Assembly: GCA_945903635.1 (NCBI GenBank)
Contig: CAMDOT010000029.1
Location: 1-39,193, forward strand
Reading direction: 5' to 3'
DNA length: 39,193 bases
From: Rhizobium sp. Q54
Lineage (GTDB): Bacteria; Pseudomonadota; Alphaproteobacteria; Reyranellales; Reyranellaceae
Position 1 is the stretch's first letter, and each line of letters starts with the position of its first letter. Positions 27,240 through 36,637 of this stretch are shown here, in pieces. The translations under genes were made by a program, and so were the position numbers. The notes under the pieces were generated by a model. That model searched no databases. It saw only the letters and a list, made by a program, of their open reading frames with translations, and was not told the DNA's origin.

Positions 27240-27294
27240 CGTCGCACCTTCGCCCGCACCCGCGGCGGAAGCAAGGCCGCCCCTTGGTCCGGCG

Positions 27295-28068
27295 CTAGCC
27301 GGAGTAGGCGGGTTCCAGCTTGTTGCAGCCGATCATCGCACCGTGGTCGGCATGCTGGACCAGCACTGCCACACCCTGGGTCGGCTGGATGCGGTCGGCG
27401 GCGATCGTCCAACTGGCGGGCGAACCGTCCCAGCGGCTGATCACCTCGAGATGGCGCACGATATTGAAGTTCTCCAGCGTGCGACCCTGGTTTTCCCCGC
27501 TCGCCACTGGTGTGCTGACGCGCCGATCGTAGACGGCGAGGGTGACGTCTGCCGGCCCACCCTGAAGAGCAAAGGCGGCAAGCTTGATGCTCAGCGGCCC
27601 GCCGACGGTGCGTGAGAGTTCGGGCGTGGCGCGCCGGGACGACAGTTTCTGGGCCTTTGCCAGCAATGCTTCGATCGGGCCGGGCTCGCGGCCGGTATCA
27701 TGGCCGAGGCCATCGACGACCATCTCGGGCGTGTAGACATAGCGTTGCTTCAGGACACGCGCATAGGCGCGCTGGCGTTCCGTGGTGTCGCGCGAGGCGA
27801 ATGGGTCCTTCCAGCCGATATAGTCCCAATAGTCGATGTGGAACGACAGGGCCACGATGTCGGGGCGCTTGGCCAATTTGCCGATGAAGGCGTCGGCGGG
27901 CGGGCAGGAATTGCAGCCCTGGGAGGTGAACAGCTCGACCGCCCACGGCCCTTCGGCCGGCGTACGCGCATCGACACCTTGGGGTCGCCCTGTCGCAACC
28001 GCTGTGCCCGCCACCGCCGCAGCGCCGACCAAAACCGAACGCCGGCCGGGATTTGTTCCTTTCGCCAT
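27295..28068 (-). CDS. DUF1223 thioredoxin-fold protein, exported
   Basis: Start chosen at ATG 28068; longer in-frame versions lack a site and precede the signal. 257 residues. Twin Arg then a hydrophobic stretch (GRRSVLVGAAAVAGTAVA) suggests Tat export. The DUF1223 core follows: VELFTSQGCNSCPPADAFI with a Cys52-x-x-Cys55 pair, LSFHIDYWDYIGWKDPFAS, YTPEMVVDG. The fold is thioredoxin-like and the family is widespread in alphaproteobacteria with no established activity. It is divergent from the zinc transporter genes, and its promoter region overlaps the Zur box, so joint zinc control is possible. Confidence 0.85.
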   Translation of the reverse strand: MAKGTNPGRRSVLVGAAAVAGTAVATGRPQGVDARTPAEGPWAVELFTSQGCNSCPPADAFIGKLAKRPDIVALSFHIDYWDYIGWKDPFASRDTTERQRAYARVLKQRYVYTPEMVVDGLGHDTGREPGPIEALLAKAQKLSSRRATPELSRTVGGPLSIKLAAFALQGGPADVTLAVYDRRVSTPVASGENQGRTLENFNIVRHLEVISRWDGSPASWTIAADRIQPTQGVAVLVQHADHGAMIGCNKLEPAYSG

Positions 28069-28174
28069 GAGGGCAACATGCGCCGCCCGCGACCGGCCTG
28101 CCAATCAAGAAACGGTTAGCAGACGGTAACGTGCGGGCCGCGCCGCCGCCGCCTGCGGCGCTGGACTCACTGAA

Positions 28175-28189
28175 TGTAATATTATAACA
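28175..28189. promoter_or_regulatory. Zur-box-like operator
   Basis: TGTAATATTATAACA matches the Zur consensus TGTTATANTATAACA at all but one position. It contains TATAAC on the plus strand and TATAAT on the minus strand, so binding would cover -10 elements in both directions. It lies 31 bases before the small ORF and 176 before znuC. Confidence 0.75.
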
Positions 28190-28219
28190 ATATCTTGCCC
28201 AGAAACTGCTGCTTGGCCA

Positions 28220-28339
28220 ATGCATCAACCTGTTTCCCCCGGCACTGCCTTGCTCGCCATGAGTGCGCCCGCCCGCATCGCGATGGCGCTCGGCGTGTCG
28301 GCGGCTTTGTGGCTTTGCGCCTGGTGGGCCCTCTCGTGA
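28220..28339 (+). CDS. Possible 39-residue membrane peptide ahead of znuC
   Basis: The ATG at 28220 opens 39 codons; the last 24 residues form one membrane segment (IAMALGVSAALWLCAWWAL). It starts 31 bases after the Zur box and ends 25 bases before znuC, so would be the first gene of the zinc operon. No ribosome binding site is evident at 28220 or at the internal ATG 28259, so translation is uncertain. Confidence 0.35.
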   Translation: MHQPVSPGTALLAMSAPARIAMALGVSAALWLCAWWALS

Positions 28340-28364
28340 AGGCGCCTCTCATGAAGGCGACGGC

Positions 28365-29108
28365 ATGAGCGCGGCCCTTCGCCTGGTCGATCTGACGGTG
28401 AGCTACGACCGCCATCCCGCGGTGCATCACGTCTCGGCCGAGATTCCGGCCGCCGAGATGACCGCCATCGTCGGTCCCAACGGCGCCGGCAAGAGCACGC
28501 TGCTCAAGGCGCTGCTGGGTCTTGCCCCGCACATCGAAGGCCACATCGAATGTGCGGCCAAGCGCATCGCCTATCTGCCACAGCAGGCCGAGATCGACCG
28601 CAGTTTTCCAATCTCGGTATTCGACACGGTGCTGCTCGGCCGCTGGTCACGTTTCGGCGGGTTCGCCGCCGCCGGGCGCGCCGACATCCACGATGCGCGG
28701 CACGCCATCGAGTCGGTCGGACTCACAGGGTTCGAACGTCGGCCGATCGATACGCTCTCGGTCGGACAGTTCCAGCGCGTGTTGTTCGCCCGCCTGTTGC
28801 TGCAGGACGCCGACCTTGTCCTTCTGGATGAGCCGTTCGCCGCCATCGATTCCAAGACCGTGGCCGACCTCATGGTCGTGATCCGTCGCTGGCAGGCCGA
28901 GAAGCGCACGGTGGTGGCCGTCCTGCACGATCTCGATCAGGTACGCCGCGACTTCCCCAATTCCCTGCTGCTCGCCCGTGAACTGGTCGCCTCGGGCCCG
29001 ACTCAGGGCGTTCTGTCTGCCGAGAACCTGCTGCGTGCCCGCACCATGGCCGAGGCGTGGGACGAACACGCCGACGCCTGCGAAGCACCGATGCGGCTGA
29101 GCGCCTGA
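28365..29108 (+). CDS. znuC: Zinc/manganese ABC transporter ATP-binding protein
   Basis: Start ATG 28365 (MSAALRL). 247 residues. Walker A GPNGAGKST, Q-loop YLPQQAEIDRSFP as in metal-importer ATPases, signature LSVGQFQR (Val in place of the usual Gly), Walker B LVLLDEPFAAID and H-loop VLHDL. The DRSFP segment after the Q-loop and the neighbouring ZnuB-type permease place it in the zinc/manganese group; the Zur box points to zinc. The gene for the periplasmic binding protein is not adjacent. Confidence 0.85.
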   Translation: MSAALRLVDLTVSYDRHPAVHHVSAEIPAAEMTAIVGPNGAGKSTLLKALLGLAPHIEGHIECAAKRIAYLPQQAEIDRSFPISVFDTVLLGRWSRFGGFAAAGRADIHDARHAIESVGLTGFERRPIDTLSVGQFQRVLFARLLLQDADLVLLDEPFAAIDSKTVADLMVVIRRWQAEKRTVVAVLHDLDQVRRDFPNSLLLARELVASGPTQGVLSAENLLRARTMAEAWDEHADACEAPMRLSA

Positions 29109-29122
29109 TCGCCGCTGACGCC

Positions 29123-29992
29123 ATGCTCTACGAATACCTGTTCCAGCCGTTCGTCGAGTTCGGCTTCATGCGCCGCGCCCTGGTCGCAAGCCTGGCGCTG
29201 GCCGTCGGCGGCTCGTCGATCGGCGTGTTCCTGATCCTGCGTCGCATGAGCCTGATGGGCGATGCTCTGGCCCATGCGCTGCTGCCCGGGGCGGCATTGG
29301 GCTTTCTCCTGGGTGGCTTGTCGTTGCCGGCCATGAGCCTCGGCGGCTTCCTCGCCGGTATCGCCACGGCGCTGGTGTCGGGGGTCATCGCGCGCTTCTC
29401 GAACATGCGCGAGGACGCGAGCTTCGCCGCGGCCTATCTCACCGCCATGGCGTTGGGCGTGCTGATCGTGTCGCTGCGCGGCTCAGCGGTCGACCTGATG
29501 AACATCCTGTTCGGCGCCATCCTGGCGGTCGATGATGGCGCTCTCTATCTCGTCGTTTCGACGGCGACGCTCACGCTGGTCGGCCTGGCGGCGATCTATC
29601 GGCCGCTGGTCGTGGAGTGCTTCAATCCGGGCTTTCTCGCCGCCATGGGCGTGCGCGGCTCGGTCTATCACTACCTCTTCCTTGCGTTGGCCGTGCTCAA
29701 CATGGTGGCCGGCTTCCAGGCGCTGGGCACGCTGATGGCGCTGGGCATCGTCCTGCTGCCGGCCGTTGCCGCCTCGTTCTGGGCGCGCGAGGTCTGGTCG
29801 ATGACCCTGATAGCGGCCCCGATGGCTTTTGCTTCCGCCGCGGTCGGATTGCTCGTGTCGTTCCATGCCGGGCTGCCCTCGGGGCCGGTGATCGTGTTGT
29901 TCGCCAGCCTGTTTTTCGTGGGCTCACTTCTACTTGGCTCGCGATCGTCGGTACGCACTCGGCTGTCGCGTCCGGTTCACTTGCGCGGCTGA
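29123..29992 (+). CDS. znuB: Zinc/manganese ABC transporter permease
   Basis: Start ATG 29123, 14 bases after znuC. 289 residues with eight or so membrane segments. ZnuB/MntB-type markers include FMRRALVASLALAVGGSSIG, RRMSLMGDALAHALLPG and the conserved GILLLPAVAA-like segment (GIVLLPAVAASFWA). It forms the membrane channel with ZnuC. No terminator is evident before the epoxide hydrolase gene 43 bases on. Confidence 0.87.
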   Translation: MLYEYLFQPFVEFGFMRRALVASLALAVGGSSIGVFLILRRMSLMGDALAHALLPGAALGFLLGGLSLPAMSLGGFLAGIATALVSGVIARFSNMREDASFAAAYLTAMALGVLIVSLRGSAVDLMNILFGAILAVDDGALYLVVSTATLTLVGLAAIYRPLVVECFNPGFLAAMGVRGSVYHYLFLALAVLNMVAGFQALGTLMALGIVLLPAVAASFWAREVWSMTLIAAPMAFASAAVGLLVSFHAGLPSGPVIVLFASLFFVGSLLLGSRSSVRTRLSRPVHLRG

Positions 29993-30035
29993 AGTGAAAA
30001 GCTAGGGTGCCTCCCGATCAGGGAGAACGCCGACA

Positions 30036-31037
30036 ATGACCGCCTCACCCGTTCCGGGCGTCACGCTCAAGACGACCACGGCCAACAATATCCATATGCG
30101 CTACGCCGAAGCCGGTCCCACGAATTCTGGGGCACCGCTGGTGCTGTTCTGTCACGGCTGGCCCGAGAGCTGGTACTCGTGGCGGCACCAGTTGCAGGCC
30201 GTGAGTGCGGCGGGCTTTCGCTGCGTAGCGCCCGACATGCGCGGCTACGGCGGCACCGAAGCGCCGGAGCCCATCGAGCACTACACGCTGTTCCACATGG
30301 TGGGCGACATGGCCGAGCTGGTGAAGGCGGTCAGCGAAAAGAATGGCGGCGAGACCAGGGCCGTGATCGTCGGTCACGATTGGGGCGCCCCCGTCGCCTG
30401 GCACGCGGCACTCTGGCGGCCCGACCTCTTTACCGCCGTGTGCGCCATGAGCGTGCCCTACGCACCGCCCGGCTATGTCGACGTGCTGAGTGCGCTGGAA
30501 AAACTCGGCATCAACGACTTTTACCTGCAGTATTTCCAGAAGCCCGGCGTGCCCGAGGCCGAGTTGCAACAGGACATCCGCGGCGCGCTGCGCCGGCTCT
30601 ACTACACGGCGGGCGGAGATCTCGAGGAGAAGGGCAAGGGCTTCGCACGCCTCGCCGACGGCACCCTGCTCGGCAACACGGTAAACCCCGAGAAGCTGCC
30701 GGCGTGGCTCGGCGAAGCCGACCTCGACTACTACACCCAGGAATTTTCGCGCACCGGCTTCCGCGGCGGTCTCAACTGGTACCGCAACTTGAGGCGCAAC
30801 TGGGAACTCGCCGGCCCGTGGCGCGGCCAGCCGATCCGCCAGCCCTCGCTGTTCATCGCCGGCAGCCGCGACGGCGTGCTGCGCTTTCCCGCCGCCAAGG
30901 GCCAGATGGAAGCCTATCCGAAGACCCTGCCCGGCCTGCGTGGCAGCCACATTCTCGAGGGTGCCGGCCATTGGGTGCAGCAGGAGCAGCCGGCCGCGGT
31001 CAACAAACTGTTGATCGACTTCCTGAAGGGGCTGTGA
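30036..31037 (+). CDS. Epoxide hydrolase-like alpha/beta hydrolase
   Basis: 333 residues, preceded by a GGGAG site. Oxyanion motif HGWPES (40-45), nucleophile Asp115 in VGHDWGAPVAW and catalytic His in GAGHWVQQEQP fit soluble epoxide hydrolases; the Asp nucleophile distinguishes them from esterases. The cap region contains Tyr residues (YYTQEF, NWYRNL) suited to polarise the epoxide. Cytoplasmic. Haloacetate dehalogenases share this framework, so the substrate class is not certain. Confidence 0.85.
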   Translation: MTASPVPGVTLKTTTANNIHMRYAEAGPTNSGAPLVLFCHGWPESWYSWRHQLQAVSAAGFRCVAPDMRGYGGTEAPEPIEHYTLFHMVGDMAELVKAVSEKNGGETRAVIVGHDWGAPVAWHAALWRPDLFTAVCAMSVPYAPPGYVDVLSALEKLGINDFYLQYFQKPGVPEAELQQDIRGALRRLYYTAGGDLEEKGKGFARLADGTLLGNTVNPEKLPAWLGEADLDYYTQEFSRTGFRGGLNWYRNLRRNWELAGPWRGQPIRQPSLFIAGSRDGVLRFPAAKGQMEAYPKTLPGLRGSHILEGAGHWVQQEQPAAVNKLLIDFLKGL

Positions 31038-31062
31038 TCCACTTCAGGCCTTGGAGGCGCCG

Positions 31063-31191
31063 ATGACCCGACTTCTCAGTCTTCTCGCAGCCGTTGTCTT
31101 GTCGACCATGGCCGCCATCTCGCCATCGTTCGCGCAGTGCGACGACGGCCCGCCGCCAGCCCCGCCGCAGGGCGACCAGCCGACGACCTAG
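31063..31191 (+). CDS. Small secreted Pro-rich peptide (42 aa)
   Basis: A TTGGAGGCGCC site precedes ATG 31063. The peptide has a typical Sec signal (RLLSLLAAVVLSTMAAIS, cleavage after SFAQ), leaving about 17 residues, Pro-rich with one Cys and acidic ends. Too short for a domain. It ends right at a perfect hairpin. The good start site and signal peptide support a real gene. Confidence 0.55.
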   Translation: MTRLLSLLAAVVLSTMAAISPSFAQCDDGPPPAPPQGDQPTT

Positions 31192-31220
31192 GAGTCTATC
31201 CGACGGAGTCGGATAGACTC
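31192..31220. terminator. Perfect 13-bp hairpin, terminator-like
   Basis: GAGTCTATCCGAC, loop GGA, GTCGGATAGACTC. It begins directly after the stop of the small secreted peptide. On the plus strand it is followed by GGGGTTACTT, a weak T tract. It also ends the minus-strand transcript from the glutamate dehydrogenase gene. Confidence 0.6.
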
Positions 31221-31309
31221 GGGGTTACTTCATTCTCCTCGAACTTCATCGCCGCGCCGTTCATGCAATAGCGCTCGCCGGTCGGCTGCGGCCCGTCGGG
31301 AAAGACGTG
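31196..31309 (-). pseudogene. msrB: C-terminal remnant of methionine-R-sulfoxide reductase
   Basis: Immediately behind the glutamate dehydrogenase stop, in another frame, the minus strand encodes [20 protein letters not shown] and then MKFEENEV before a TAG at 31196-31198. This is the end of MsrB, including the catalytic Cys of the RYC motif, but the first 100 or so residues with the zinc Cys pairs are missing. No start codon or ribosome binding site can serve it. A deletion that brought the dehydrogenase 3' end onto the msrB 3' end explains the arrangement. Confidence 0.8.
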
Positions 31310-31310
31310 G

Positions 31311-34300
31311 CTAGACCAGACTGCGCAGCTCGGCCGTCGCCACCGACAGCATGGCGAGATCGAGGGTGCCGGCGAAATCCTCTTTCAGCAATCGGTCGAC
31401 CCGATCCAGCGCCAGACCGCGCGCCTCGCTCCATTTGGCAATCGCTGCGTCGGCATCGCATCTGGGGTCGTGATCGTCGGCGCGCAACGCCGAGCCCAGC
31501 AAATCCGCGTGAAGCGCCGCCAGATCGTCCTGCAGGGCGAGCGCCGCCTGTGCCGGCCATTGACCGTCGCGCGGCAGGTTTTGCGCCGCCGTCGCCAAGG
31601 TGGCGAGGGACAGCCGCTCGCCGAGGCTGAAGTAGAGCCGGGCCGCCTCGACGATGTTGCAGCCGTTGGCGCGGGCGGCCAGCATCAGGTCGCCCGCCGC
31701 CGCCAGCGTTTCCAGCGCCGCGGCCCGCCGGGCGATGCCGGCGGGTGCTCCCATCGCCTCGAAGGTGGCGGCACGTTCGGCGAGGGCCGCACTTTCCGAG
31801 GGGCCGATCAGCTCGGGCGACAGCTCACCCAGCGCCGCCACCGCCGCGCCGAGCTGTTCCGTCGCCGCCATCGTGTCGAGCGGCTGCGGCAGGCGGCGCA
31901 GCGTCCATTGCACCGCGCGCAGGAGGAAGCGCTGCGAGGCGACCAGCATGCGCGTCTGCGCCTCGGCCTTGAGCGCCGGATCGAGCGCCTCGATGTCGCT
32001 CCACAGGTCGCGCAGCTTCCAGGCGTCGCGCACGACCGCGAAGGCGCGGGCGATGGCGGCGGCGGGCGCACCGGTGCGCTGGGCGACGTCGCGCACGAAG
32101 GAGGGTCCGCAGCGGTTGACCAGCGAGTTCACCACCTGCAGCGCGGCAATCTCGCGGCGCAGGCGATGGCCGCGGATCGCGGGTTCATACTTCTTCTGCA
32201 ACGCGGTCGGGAAATAACGCAGCAGTTCGGCTTCAAGCAGCGGATCGTCGGGCAGATCGGAGGCCAGGATCTCGTCGTTGAGGTCGATCTTGGCGTAGGC
32301 CAGCAGCACGGAGAGCTCGGGCCGCGTCAGATACTGCCGGCTCTGGCCGCGCGTGCGCATCGCCGGCGTATCGGGCAGGAACTCGACGGCGCGGTCGAGC
32401 CGGCCTCCCTTTGTTTCGGTGCCGCGCTCGAGCGCGCGCATGAAGCGCTCCAGCCGGTCGTGCGCTTCGCCCGCCTGGGCCTCGGCGACGCTGATGGCCT
32501 GGCTCTGCTGGTAGTTGTGACGCAGCACGAGGGCGGCCACCTCGTCGGTCATCGAGAACAGCAGCGCGTCACGATCGGCGCGGGCCAGCAGGCCTCGGGT
32601 GATCGCCTCTCCGGTCGCGACCTTGATGTTGACCTCGTGGTCGGAGGTATCGACGCCGGCCGAATTGTCGAGCGCGTCGGTGTTGAGCCGGCATCCCGCC
32701 AGCGCCGCCTCGACCCGGCCGCGCTGGGTGAAGCCGAGATTGGCGCCCTCGCCGATCACGCGCGCCCGCAGACGCGTGGCGTCGACGCGCACGGCATCGC
32801 TGGCGCGGTCGCCGGCATCGGCGTGGCTTTCGCTCGACGCTTTCACGTAGGTGCCGATGCCGCCGAAATAGAGCAGCTCGACCGGCGCCGTCAGGATGGC
32901 GCGCATCAGGTCGACGGGTGTCATGGTCGGCGCCTCGATGCCGAGCACGCTGCGTGCTTCGGCGGAGAGCGCAATCGACTTGGCGGCGCGGTCGTAGATG
33001 CCGCCGCCCGCCGACAGCAGCGCGCGGTCGTAATCCATCCACGACGAGCGCGGCAGGTCGAACAGCCGCTTGCGCTCGACCCAGCTCACCTCGGGAGCGG
33101 GTGCCGGATCGATGAAAATGTGGCGGTGGTCGAAGGCGGCGACCAGCTTGATGTGCCGCGACAGCAGCATGCCGTTGCCGAACACGTCGCCCGACATGTC
33201 GCCGACGCCCGCGACCGTGAAGGGCGTGGTCTGGATGTCCTGTCCCAGTTCGCGGAAGTGGCGCTTCACCGATTCCCACGCACCCCGCGCGGTGATGCCC
33301 ATCTTCTTGTGGTCGTAGCCGGCCGAACCGCCCGAGGCGAAGGCATCGTCCAGCCAGAAGCCGTAGTCGGCCGCCAGCGCATTGGCGATATCGGAGAAGG
33401 TCGCCGTGCCTTTGTCGGCGGCGACCACCAGATAGGGATCGTCGCTGTCGTGGCGCACGACGTTGGCCGGCGGCGTAATGCCGGCGCCCCCTTGCTTGCT
33501 GGCGGTGTAATTGTCGGTGAGGTCGAGCAGGCCGCGGATCAGCGTCTGGTAGCAGGCGATGCCCTCGGCCTGCGCCTCTTCGCGCGTGCCTCCTGCCGGC
33601 GGCCGCTTCACATAGAAGCCGCCCTTGGAGCCCACCGGCACGATGACGGCGTTCTTCACCATCTGCGTCTTCATCAGGCTCAGCACCTCGGTGCGGAAAT
33701 CCTCGCGCCGGTCCGACCAGCGGATGCCGCCGCGCGCCACCCGGCCGCCGCGCAGATGGATGCCTTCCATGCGCGGGCTGTAGACGAAGACCTCGACCAG
33801 CGGCCGGGGCGCCGGCAGATCGTCGATCGCCCGGCTGTCGATTTTCAGCGAGATCCATTCCTTCACCGAGCCATCGGCCGCGGTCTGCCAGAAGTTGGTG
33901 CGCAGCGTGCTGCGAACGGCGTTGAGGAACCGCCGCAGGATGCGGTCCTCGTCGAGCGTGGCGACTCCCTCGAGGGCCGTGGCGAGCGCCGCCTCGATCG
34001 CCTCGCCGCGGCTCTTGCGGGCGTCGGATTGGGCCTCGCCGAGCGCCGGATCGAAGCGGAGCAGGAAGAGATCGACGAGGCCGTGGGCGATGGCGGGATA
34101 CGCCGCCAGCGTGCGCTCCATATAGTCCTGGCTGAAGGGCACGCCGGCCTGGCGCAGATACTTCGTGTAGGTCCGCAGCAGCGCCACCTCGCGCCAGGCG
34201 AGGCCGGCACCCAGCACCAGGCGGTTGAGCCCGTCGTTTTCCAGTGCGCCCGACCGCAGCTTCTCCATCGTCTCGATGAAGCGCGGTCCGACAGACGCGA

Positions 34301-36188
34301 GATCGACGGCCGATGCATCGGCCGTCTCCACGCGCAGCACCTGCATCGCCACGCCGTCGTTGCCGCCCTTCCCGTCATGCGCCGTGTGCAGCAGGAACGG
34401 CGTTTCGCTGATGACGCGCAGGCCGAGGTTCTCGGCCAGCGGCAGGATGTCGGACAGCGCGATGGGCTTGCGCGGATGAAACAGGCGGATGGCGAAGCGG
34501 TGCGGCGGCAGCCCCGCCCGGCGGCCGACCTGCACGCCGAAGCCCGCGCCGCCCAGCATCTTCTGCAACAGCTCGATGTCGGCCGTGGCCTGCGCGGCAT
34601 CGAAGGTCTCGCGATAGACCGGCGGGAACCAGTGGCGCCAGCGCCGGGCCGCGGCGCGGCCCTCGGCTTCGCCGAGCTTTGCCTGCAGCGCCACGCTCAG
34701 CCGGTCGCTCCACGACGTGGCCGCCTCGACCATCGTCTGCTCAAGTGCTGCGAGGTCGGGCGTGGGCGCATCGGGCTGGCGGAGCTTCACTGAATAGAGT
34801 GCCTGGGCCAGCGCCGAATCGCTGCTGGCCTCGCCCACCACCGTGGTCACCTTGCCGTCCCACGCCTGTTCGAGGATCGCGGCGAAGCGTTCGTTGAGGG
34901 CTGCATCGAAGCGCTCGCGCGGGACGAACACCAGGTTCGAGGCGAAGCGGCCGACGGCATCGCGACGCGCGAACAGCGCCACGCGGCGGCGCTCCTGCAA
35001 TTGGAGGATGCCCATCGCCTGGTCGTAGAGCGTGTCCTCGTCGATCTGGAACAGCTCGTCGCGCGGGTAGGAATCGAGGATCGCCATCAGCGCCTTGCCG
35101 TCGTGGCCATTGGCGTCGATGCCGGAGCGCCGGAGCACGCCCGCGACCCGGCCGCGCAGCAGCGGCACGTCGCTCGCCATCGCGTGATAGGCGGCCGATG
35201 TGAACAGACCGGCGAAGCGGCGCTCGCCGGTGACGCGGCCGTCGGCGTCGCAGGTCTTCACGATCACGCAATCCATCGGTCCGCTGCGATGGACCAGCGC
35301 GGCCCGGTCGGTCTTCACGATCAGGATGTTGTCGGCGCCGCGGGCGAAGCGGGCCATCGCCTCGCCGCCGCCCAGCCCCGCCTCGAACAGCCGCGTGTCG
35401 TCGCGGCGCAGGATGCCGAGCGCCGAGCCCGGCATGATGTCGTAGCGCAGGCCGCCCGGCTGCGACGGATCGTCGACGTAGCGATAGCGGCGATGGCCGA
35501 GGAAGGTGAAGTTGCCGGCCTCCAGCCATTGCAGGAAATCCTCGTACTCGTCCTGCAGGGCCGCGCGGCGTGGCGCCAGATCGGCGATGGCGTCGAGGCA
35601 GGCCTGTCGCATCGGCCGCCAGTCGTCGACTGCAACACGAACCTCGGCCAGCACGCGCGTGAGCGTCGCGGCAATCTCGTCGAGCTGGTCCGGTCCGGCC
35701 TGGCGGTCGATCTCGATATGCATCATCGATTCGCGCCGGCCCCCCCTTTCACCCGATACGGCACCGGTGTCGGGCCCGAAGTCGAGGAGGTCGCCGTCGA
35801 GGTCGCGGCGCACGGCCAGCACCGGATGGGCCAGCAGATGGACGTTGATTTCGCGGCTTGTGAGCTCGTTGGCGATCGAATCGACCAGGAACGGCATGTC
35901 GTCGTTGACGATATGGACGATGCTGTGCCGGCTCTCGAAGCCGTGCGCCTCTTCGGTCGGATTGAACACCCGGACCTTGGCGATGCCGGGCAGGCGGCGG
36001 CGGGCGAAGGCCAGCAGGGCGAGCGCGACCGCGGCGCGCTGTTCGGCCGGGGCGGCGGCCAGGTCCTTGTCGGCCACGCGCTCGAAAACACGCCGCGCGA
36101 AGTGGGCGCCTTGCTCGCCGCCGGCCCCGAGGGCAGCCGCCGAGATGGCATCCAGCCCGTAAAGCCGCGCCGCCGGTGCGATGGCCAT
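31311..36188 (-). CDS. NAD-specific glutamate dehydrogenase, large (about 180 kDa) type
   Basis: The start at ATG 36188 ([11 protein letters not shown]) is preferred over an upstream in-frame ATG at 36242; GAGGGG lies upstream. 1625 residues, normal for the L-GDH class. The N-terminal half has regulatory ACT-like regions ([19 protein letters not shown]). The catalytic core includes [19 protein letters not shown], the substrate-binding [20 protein letters not shown] and [15 protein letters not shown]. The enzyme deaminates glutamate to 2-oxoglutarate with NAD, mainly for amino acid catabolism. It stands alone, divergent from nrdA across a long regulatory gap and followed by the msrB scrap. Confidence 0.95.
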   Translation of the reverse strand: MAIAPAARLYGLDAISAAALGAGGEQGAHFARRVFERVADKDLAAAPAEQRAAVALALLAFARRRLPGIAKVRVFNPTEEAHGFESRHSIVHIVNDDMPFLVDSIANELTSREINVHLLAHPVLAVRRDLDGDLLDFGPDTGAVSGERGGRRESMMHIEIDRQAGPDQLDEIAATLTRVLAEVRVAVDDWRPMRQACLDAIADLAPRRAALQDEYEDFLQWLEAGNFTFLGHRRYRYVDDPSQPGGLRYDIMPGSALGILRRDDTRLFEAGLGGGEAMARFARGADNILIVKTDRAALVHRSGPMDCVIVKTCDADGRVTGERRFAGLFTSAAYHAMASDVPLLRGRVAGVLRRSGIDANGHDGKALMAILDSYPRDELFQIDEDTLYDQAMGILQLQERRRVALFARRDAVGRFASNLVFVPRERFDAALNERFAAILEQAWDGKVTTVVGEASSDSALAQALYSVKLRQPDAPTPDLAALEQTMVEAATSWSDRLSVALQAKLGEAEGRAAARRWRHWFPPVYRETFDAAQATADIELLQKMLGGAGFGVQVGRRAGLPPHRFAIRLFHPRKPIALSDILPLAENLGLRVISETPFLLHTAHDGKGGNDGVAMQVLRVETADASAVDLASVGPRFIETMEKLRSGALENDGLNRLVLGAGLAWREVALLRTYTKYLRQAGVPFSQDYMERTLAAYPAIAHGLVDLFLLRFDPALGEAQSDARKSRGEAIEAALATALEGVATLDEDRILRRFLNAVRSTLRTNFWQTAADGSVKEWISLKIDSRAIDDLPAPRPLVEVFVYSPRMEGIHLRGGRVARGGIRWSDRREDFRTEVLSLMKTQMVKNAVIVPVGSKGGFYVKRPPAGGTREEAQAEGIACYQTLIRGLLDLTDNYTASKQGGAGITPPANVVRHDSDDPYLVVAADKGTATFSDIANALAADYGFWLDDAFASGGSAGYDHKKMGITARGAWESVKRHFRELGQDIQTTPFTVAGVGDMSGDVFGNGMLLSRHIKLVAAFDHRHIFIDPAPAPEVSWVERKRLFDLPRSSWMDYDRALLSAGGGIYDRAAKSIALSAEARSVLGIEAPTMTPVDLMRAILTAPVELLYFGGIGTYVKASSESHADAGDRASDAVRVDATRLRARVIGEGANLGFTQRGRVEAALAGCRLNTDALDNSAGVDTSDHEVNIKVATGEAITRGLLARADRDALLFSMTDEVAALVLRHNYQQSQAISVAEAQAGEAHDRLERFMRALERGTETKGGRLDRAVEFLPDTPAMRTRGQSRQYLTRPELSVLLAYAKIDLNDEILASDLPDDPLLEAELLRYFPTALQKKYEPAIRGHRLRREIAALQVVNSLVNRCGPSFVRDVAQRTGAPAAAIARAFAVVRDAWKLRDLWSDIEALDPALKAEAQTRMLVASQRFLLRAVQWTLRRLPQPLDTMAATEQLGAAVAALGELSPELIGPSESAALAERAATFEAMGAPAGIARRAAALETLAAAGDLMLAARANGCNIVEAARLYFSLGERLSLATLATAAQNLPRDGQWPAQAALALQDDLAALHADLLGSALRADDHDPRCDADAAIAKWSEARGLALDRVDRLLKEDFAGTLDLAMLSVATAELRSLV

Positions 36189-36509
36189 ATCTTGTGTTTC
36201 CCCTCGTTGGCGTCCGGCCGATGTTACGCCGCCGTGTGACAATCTGACGACGATCTCTCGCGACGCCAGAAGTGCCTATCGTGTCTCGCGTTTTGCGACC
36301 TGCCCCGATGCGGTTGAGCCGATTCGCTGGCGTTTCTGTTTGCAGCCCACGGAATCCGTGGCAAAGCGCGTTTTGTTCTCATAGAATGCTGCAACTGCGA
36401 AGGTTCGCACACGGCCAGAAAAACAAAATTTCAAAGCCTATTTTCTCTATTATTTTCAGATAGTTAAATAGCCATTCTTGAGATTCACAAGCCGGGAAAA
36501 AAATTGCCG

Positions 36510-36537
36510 ATGACAGCCGGCACAGGTGCCGTATCAT
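36510..36537 (+). promoter_or_regulatory. Candidate nrdA promoter with palindrome in the spacer
   Basis: ATGACA (36510-36515), 16-base spacer, TATCAT (36532-36537), each one mismatch from consensus. The spacer contains CGGCACAGGTGCCG (36518-36531), a 6+2+6 palindrome well placed for a repressor. Predicted leader is about 94 bases. Confidence 0.45.
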
Positions 36538-36597
36538 CTATGGATAGTGGAGGGAGCCAAAACCCTCCCAAGATGTAGGTATCTTCCACAGACTGTT

Positions 36598-36617
36598 CTA
36601 TCCACAGCTGTGGACAA
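36598..36617. promoter_or_regulatory. Head-to-head DnaA boxes upstream of nrdA
   Basis: CTATCCACA (36598-36606) and, inverted, TGTGGACAA (36609-36617) each match TTATCCACA at 8 of 9 positions and are 2 bases apart. A weaker 7/9 box ends at 36590. They lie downstream of the candidate promoter, 20-40 bases before the start codon, where DnaA could link reductase expression to replication. Confidence 0.55.
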
Positions 36618-36637
36618 GAAGAAAATGGGGGCCACAA

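Larger units (their letters stand above)
36189..36637. other. 449-base intergenic region between glutamate dehydrogenase and nrdA
   Basis: No gene is seen. The middle (36410-36480) is AT-rich, unlike the surroundings. The nrdA-proximal half holds the candidate promoter, a GC palindrome, a GGAGGG/CCCTCC hairpin at 36549-36568 and two DnaA boxes, listed separately. No convincing NrdR box was found by eye. The half next to the dehydrogenase shows no clear signal. Confidence 0.7.

Noticed and set aside
28182..28544. 120-codon minus-strand frame over the znuC start
   Set aside because: It overlaps the Zur box and znuC coding sequence in antisense and has no recognisable motif.
31470..34793. 1107-codon open frame opposite the glutamate dehydrogenase gene
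   Set aside because: Antisense shadow: repetitive Arg/Gly/His composition, no motif, while the opposite strand has conserved catalytic segments.
36189..36637. Chromosomal origin of replication
   Set aside because: Only two good DnaA boxes and a modest AT-rich stretch; no gidA, parAB, hemE or dnaA neighbours, so promoter control fits better.
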